Part shown: piece after piece, positions 22,340 to 25,401 of the stretch
Numbering within the stretch: position 1 is the first letter of the stretch
Layout of the letters: each line of letters starts with the position of its first letter
Origin: Gammaproteobacteria bacterium UBA6968
Lineage (GTDB): Bacteria > Pseudomonadota > Gammaproteobacteria > Pseudomonadales > Azotimanducaceae
Direction of reading: 5' to 3'
DNA length: 25,401 bases
Assembly: GCA_002450255.1 (NCBI GenBank)
Contig: DJYW01000152.1
Coordinates: 10,055 to 35,455, forward strand
Position numbers and translations under genes: made by a program
Notes under the pieces: generated by a model
The model's input: the letters and a program-made list of their open reading frames with translations, nothing else
Databases searched by the model: none
Told to the model about the DNA's origin: nothing

Positions 22340-23437
22340 TTATTGAGCGAACGTGACTTCGGCTATGCCGATACCGGCCTCACCTCCAATTGCATAGAGC
22401 AAGTAAACCGATTCATTCTCGACATAGATAGCTGGGTCGCGGAGCTGATTAACTATCCCGTATGCAGTGCTCCGCACCGACGGCTTAAGCGGCGCGTTAG
22501 CACCCTCCCAATCCCGGTCGGGCCGCAGCACTTCGATACCGGGTGTAGCCTCCCAGCTAGTCCAGTCGTCGGTTAAATCAATGATGCTGAGTTTTATATG
22601 CTCCGGTACATCGCCTACCTGAGTCCAAAAAACATAAAGCTCGTCGCCGCGCACCAGCACCGCGCTATGGCGCATGTCGCGATTAAACAACAACGGCCCT
22701 TTACGGTACCCAGATAACGGATCGTTAGAACGATAAAATTGACCTGGCATCGCTAAGCCATAGGTCTTATCGCGCCATTGAAAACTGCGCCAGTAGGTCT
22801 TTCCTAACACTTCTGATCCGGCGGAAAAGGTAATCCCATCGGTTGACGTTGCCACACGCGTCACTTGGTAACCGACGTCTTCTAAGCCATGGTAATACAT
22901 GACAATGCGCCGGTTGGCTTCATCTACATGGACGTCAGGGGAAGCAATATGTGGCGCGGTGACCTCTTCGACCACATCGTGCTCGACCCGGATATTGTTA
23001 TCGCGGAAGTGTTTTTCGATAGCCGCTCGCTCAGCTTGGCTAACCACCGGTGGTTCAGCTAGAAAGTGTGATGCGCCAATTTGGAGACTGCCAGGACGAT
23101 GTATCGTCCATGGTCCTTGCAACGAATCCGCATACGCCAAACGAATATAGCTGCCTTTGTGATCCGCAAAATACAGATAGTATCGGCCCAGCGGGTTGTC
23201 CAACCAATCCGGTACACGAATCAGAGACGGCCCTTGGATGTTATCGCCGATACTGGCGTCGAGCTCAGGATGTATGATTGGTGCATCGAGCAAACGAGTT
23301 ACTGTTAAGACCGGGTTTTGCATGGTTTTCGCCTCAACTTCAAACGCTGGATTAAGAGCAACTGCAAGGAAGAGGATAAGCGCGGCATAACGAGTCCAGC
23401 CCAGGCGCCAAAGCTTGTCACCACTTTTGGTATGCAT
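22340..23437 (-). CDS. Secreted five-bladed beta-propeller protein, glycosidase-like
   Basis: The 365-residue product has a signal peptide (about 10-38, ending VEA-KT). Repeated blade motifs follow, such as RYYLYFADHKGSYIRLAYA, RRIVMYYHGLE, DELYVFWTQVG and SVYLLYAIGG, the pattern of the GH43/GH32/GH117 (furanosidase-type) propeller fold. Acidic residues in SPDVHVDE and RDPAIYVE are candidates for catalysis, but I cannot assign the triad, so a binding-only role is possible. ATG 23437 is chosen because GGAGAGG lies 9 nt upstream; an ATG at 23446 directly abuts that site. No polysaccharide-utilisation neighbours (TonB receptor, sulfatase) are present. Confidence 0.72.
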   Translation of the reverse strand: MHTKSGDKLWRLGWTRYAALILFLAVALNPAFEVEAKTMQNPVLTVTRLLDAPIIHPELDASIGDNIQGPSLIRVPDWLDNPLGRYYLYFADHKGSYIRLAYADSLQGPWTIHRPGSLQIGASHFLAEPPVVSQAERAAIEKHFRDNNIRVEHDVVEEVTAPHIASPDVHVDEANRRIVMYYHGLEDVGYQVTRVATSTDGITFSAGSEVLGKTYWRSFQWRDKTYGLAMPGQFYRSNDPLSGYRKGPLLFNRDMRHSAVLVRGDELYVFWTQVGDVPEHIKLSIIDLTDDWTSWEATPGIEVLRPDRDWEGANAPLKPSVRSTAYGIVNQLRDPAIYVENESVYLLYAIGGEAGIGIAEVTFAQ

Positions 23438-23673
23438 CAGTGTCATCCTCTCCGCTCGATTGAAACTTATTTTGCACAGATTTAAATGGCCGGCGCAAAA
23501 GTCCTAAACGCGCACTATTAGCGAATAAGCATAGGCCCGCTCATCCAATCCTCGCGCAACAGGGCCAGTTCCTAATGGCGGGCTGATCTGCTACTTGAGG
23601 TTGCCCGACCAGTGCCTAAACGGTACCGTCGCCTTTGCTCCACCCATCCCTACCAACCCATTCAGGATTAACC

Positions 23674-23976
23674 GTGCCCGAGCCTCGTATTGCCTGCACT
23701 TTGAATTACATCGTTCGCGGCGTCGCTACCGACCGCCGCGGCAAGGCGGACTTGCTCGCCGAGTTAGTGGAGTTATTGCCGGGGGCGTCTAACGTCACCG
23801 TACTGCCGGTCAACGAGGGTTTTACAGTCGCTATTGAAATGACTGACATCGCGCCTTTTAACCGGACCAGCTTCGAACCGTACGTCGCCGATCATATTCT
23901 GCGGGAAGCTGTGGCACTACGCTGCACCTCCGTCGGCAGCGTTCATCTCGATTTACTCAAAGCGCAATTTAGCTGA
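23674..23976 (+). CDS. 100-residue protein of unknown function (GTG start)
   Basis: I do not recognise this protein. It begins MPEPRIACTLNYIVRGVATD and continues with a mixed alpha/beta pattern ending VGSVHLDLLKAQFS; there is no signal peptide or membrane helix. AGGA (23664-23667) lies 6 nt before the GTG, a good arrangement. The frame also opens at a TTG at 23635 with no ribosome binding site. Its stop (23974-23976) is one base from the stop of the convergent MFS gene, with no terminator between them. Confidence 0.6.
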   Translation: MPEPRIACTLNYIVRGVATDRRGKADLLAELVELLPGASNVTVLPVNEGFTVAIEMTDIAPFNRTSFEPYVADHILREAVALRCTSVGSVHLDLLKAQFS

Positions 23977-23977
23977 G

Positions 23978-25240
23978 CTAAGCCGTCTGTTTGTGCGCCA
24001 GGTCCACTTGCACCGAGGGCTGCCGATAGAACGCGACGACGATCGCAGCCATCACATAAAGACAGAGAAACACTTGAAACGCGATGTCGTAAGAGCCGGT
24101 CTCATCGAAGATCCAACCCGCAAAAGGCACCCCTAAAATCTGAATAGGGAACATCGCAGGACGCAGTGCACCCAGTACCGCACCAAACCGTTCACGACCG
24201 AAAGTCGAGCCCACGATGTTGCCGTTCATTGGCACGACACCACCGACACCTAAGCCAAAAAGCATCGCGCCACAGGCAAACGACAGCATTTCCGAGGACG
24301 AAAACATAACCGCCTGACCGGAGAACTGCAGGGTTATAACGAGCCACATGACTCGACGCAAAGGCAGCCGATCGCCGAGCCAGCCAAAACCCAGCTTGCC
24401 GCAAACGCCGAAGCCGGCGCACAGCGACATCACGAGAGACGCATCGACCAGTGAAATACCTAAGTCAGTAATACGAGGAATCATGTGCGTTAACGTCGAA
24501 CTCATGCAGCAAAAGAGTAAGCCGAAGGTAAGCGCGATAATCCAGAAGTTAGACTGCCGCAAGACCTCGCGCATGGATATGCGTGGTGGCGGGGCACTTG
24601 CCTCCGCATCAGGGTCCAGCGTGAGCAGCATGGCGCCGTCAGGCCGTAAACCAACATCCTCGGGTTTCGAAATAACAAAGCGCAGTACCAACGGCAGCAC
24701 AATCAGCAGAGTAAAAAAACCATAGATGAGAAAACCGGTACGCCAATCGTAGAGCTGAATCAACTCCGCAGTCACGTAAGGCATAACTACACCGGAGAGA
24801 GACACGCCCGCAGCGGCGATACCGAGAGCGGTACTGCGACGCTTATCAAACCAATTAGTGACCAGTTTGCTCGTCGCCAGATTACCCATACTGCTAGCGC
24901 CGAAACCAATGAACAAACCGAGGACAAGATAAAACTGCCACTCGTGCTCGACTTGCGAAAGCAGCAGAAATCCGATGGCCATAGAAAGGCAGCCCACACC
25001 AATAACCAGGCGCAACGGAAAACGGTCCAGAGCGCGTCCAACCAGCGGGGCGACTACCGCACCAACCGCATGGGTTACAGTCATCCCTAAAGCCACACCC
25101 AAGCGACCGTCACCGAAGTCTTCGGCGATGGCTTTAAAGAAAACCCCATAAGAGTAAAAGAAGAATCCAACCGCTATAAAATCAACAAAAAACGCGACTA
25201 AGACCATCCTCCAACCCAGAAATCGCTCTTTGTTGGACAC
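23978..25240 (-). CDS. Second MFS transporter, OFA/monocarboxylate-transporter-like
   Basis: About 12 hydrophobic helices. The N-terminal segment FLGWRMVLVAFFVDFIAVGFF is typical of the OFA/MCT group. Motif A appears as VGRALDRFPLRLVIG, and GWLGDRLPLRRVMW in the second half. WFDKRRSTALGIAAAGVSLSG is the helix 4-5 region that also occurs, slightly changed, in the MFS protein at 20044, so the two are paralogues of one family. I choose GTG 25240 (weak GAG upstream); another GTG at 25276 would add 12 residues. Neither start is certain. Substrate is unknown, plausibly an organic acid. Confidence 0.88.
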   Translation of the reverse strand: MSNKERFLGWRMVLVAFFVDFIAVGFFFYSYGVFFKAIAEDFGDGRLGVALGMTVTHAVGAVVAPLVGRALDRFPLRLVIGVGCLSMAIGFLLLSQVEHEWQFYLVLGLFIGFGASSMGNLATSKLVTNWFDKRRSTALGIAAAGVSLSGVVMPYVTAELIQLYDWRTGFLIYGFFTLLIVLPLVLRFVISKPEDVGLRPDGAMLLTLDPDAEASAPPPRISMREVLRQSNFWIIALTFGLLFCCMSSTLTHMIPRITDLGISLVDASLVMSLCAGFGVCGKLGFGWLGDRLPLRRVMWLVITLQFSGQAVMFSSSEMLSFACGAMLFGLGVGGVVPMNGNIVGSTFGRERFGAVLGALRPAMFPIQILGVPFAGWIFDETGSYDIAFQVFLCLYVMAAIVVAFYRQPSVQVDLAHKQTA

Positions 25241-25366
25241 CGATATAGCTCGTAGGTGAAACGCGAAGGATAACACGGTCTGGTTTTACACGCGGCGGAT
25301 CGCGGCTATTGCGGTGCTGCTTAGCCCGTCGCCTAGGCCGCATGGCACTCCAAAAATACTTTCGGT

Positions 25367-25401
25367 TTGCCGTTTAGGCCGATGTTTAGACCGATGTTTA
25401 G
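25367..25401 (+). repeat. Tandem 12-bp repeat at the right edge
   Basis: CCGATGTTTAG occurs at 25379-25389 and again at 25391-25401, separated by one base, with a shortened copy (CCGTTTAG) just before at about 25370. The window stops inside the array, so its length cannot be seen. Confidence 0.4.

Overview
The window looks like chromosomal DNA of a Gram-negative proteobacterium, most likely a marine-type gammaproteobacterium. The reasons are an RND efflux pump, a small outer-membrane beta-barrel protein, a gammaproteobacterial-type Fpr ferredoxin-NADP reductase, and many acyl-CoA and lipid enzymes. I see no phage, transposase, CRISPR array or plasmid function, and no sign of recent integration at the tRNA gene.

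Layout. Left part (1-4100): a tRNA-Val(GAC) with a recognisable promoter, uvrB on the minus strand, a small acidic protein of unknown function, and fpr. Middle left (4101-9628): a strong candidate promoter followed by four operator-like 11-mers spaced exactly 14 bp apart. Downstream is an apparent three-gene operon: a FadR-like GntR regulator, a membrane-fusion protein and an RND pump. The first two genes overlap by 4 bp and the last two are 1 bp apart. This is the most distinctive system in the window. The fourth operator is a perfect FadR-subfamily palindrome, so the regulator probably represses its own promoter and therefore the pump.

Centre (9738-17121): an acyl-CoA dehydrogenase with a clear intrinsic terminator. 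A long minus-strand run follows, in transcription order: a GT-A-fold protein, a MaoC-like hydratase, a luciferase-like monooxygenase, a possible 37-residue peptide, GTP cyclohydrolase II (ribA), a Ca2+-dependent PI-PLC-like phosphodiesterase and a secreted metallo-beta-lactamase-fold hydrolase. Having ribA next to a flavin or F420 enzyme suggests local cofactor supply.

Right part (17356-25401): a secreted glycerophosphodiesterase convergent with a patatin phospholipase. The patatin frame has no ATG, GTG or TTG start in a convincing place; an ATT with a good ribosome binding site is the best candidate. Then come an OFA/MCT-type MFS transporter, an outer-membrane beta-barrel, a secreted five-bladed beta-propeller protein (glycosidase-like), a 100-residue protein of unknown function and a second OFA/MCT-type MFS transporter. 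The PI-PLC, glycerophosphodiesterase and patatin lie within about 7.5 kb and could together break down phospholipids. The acyl-CoA dehydrogenase and MaoC hydratase fit use of the released acyl chains. These functional links are inferred from neighbourhood.
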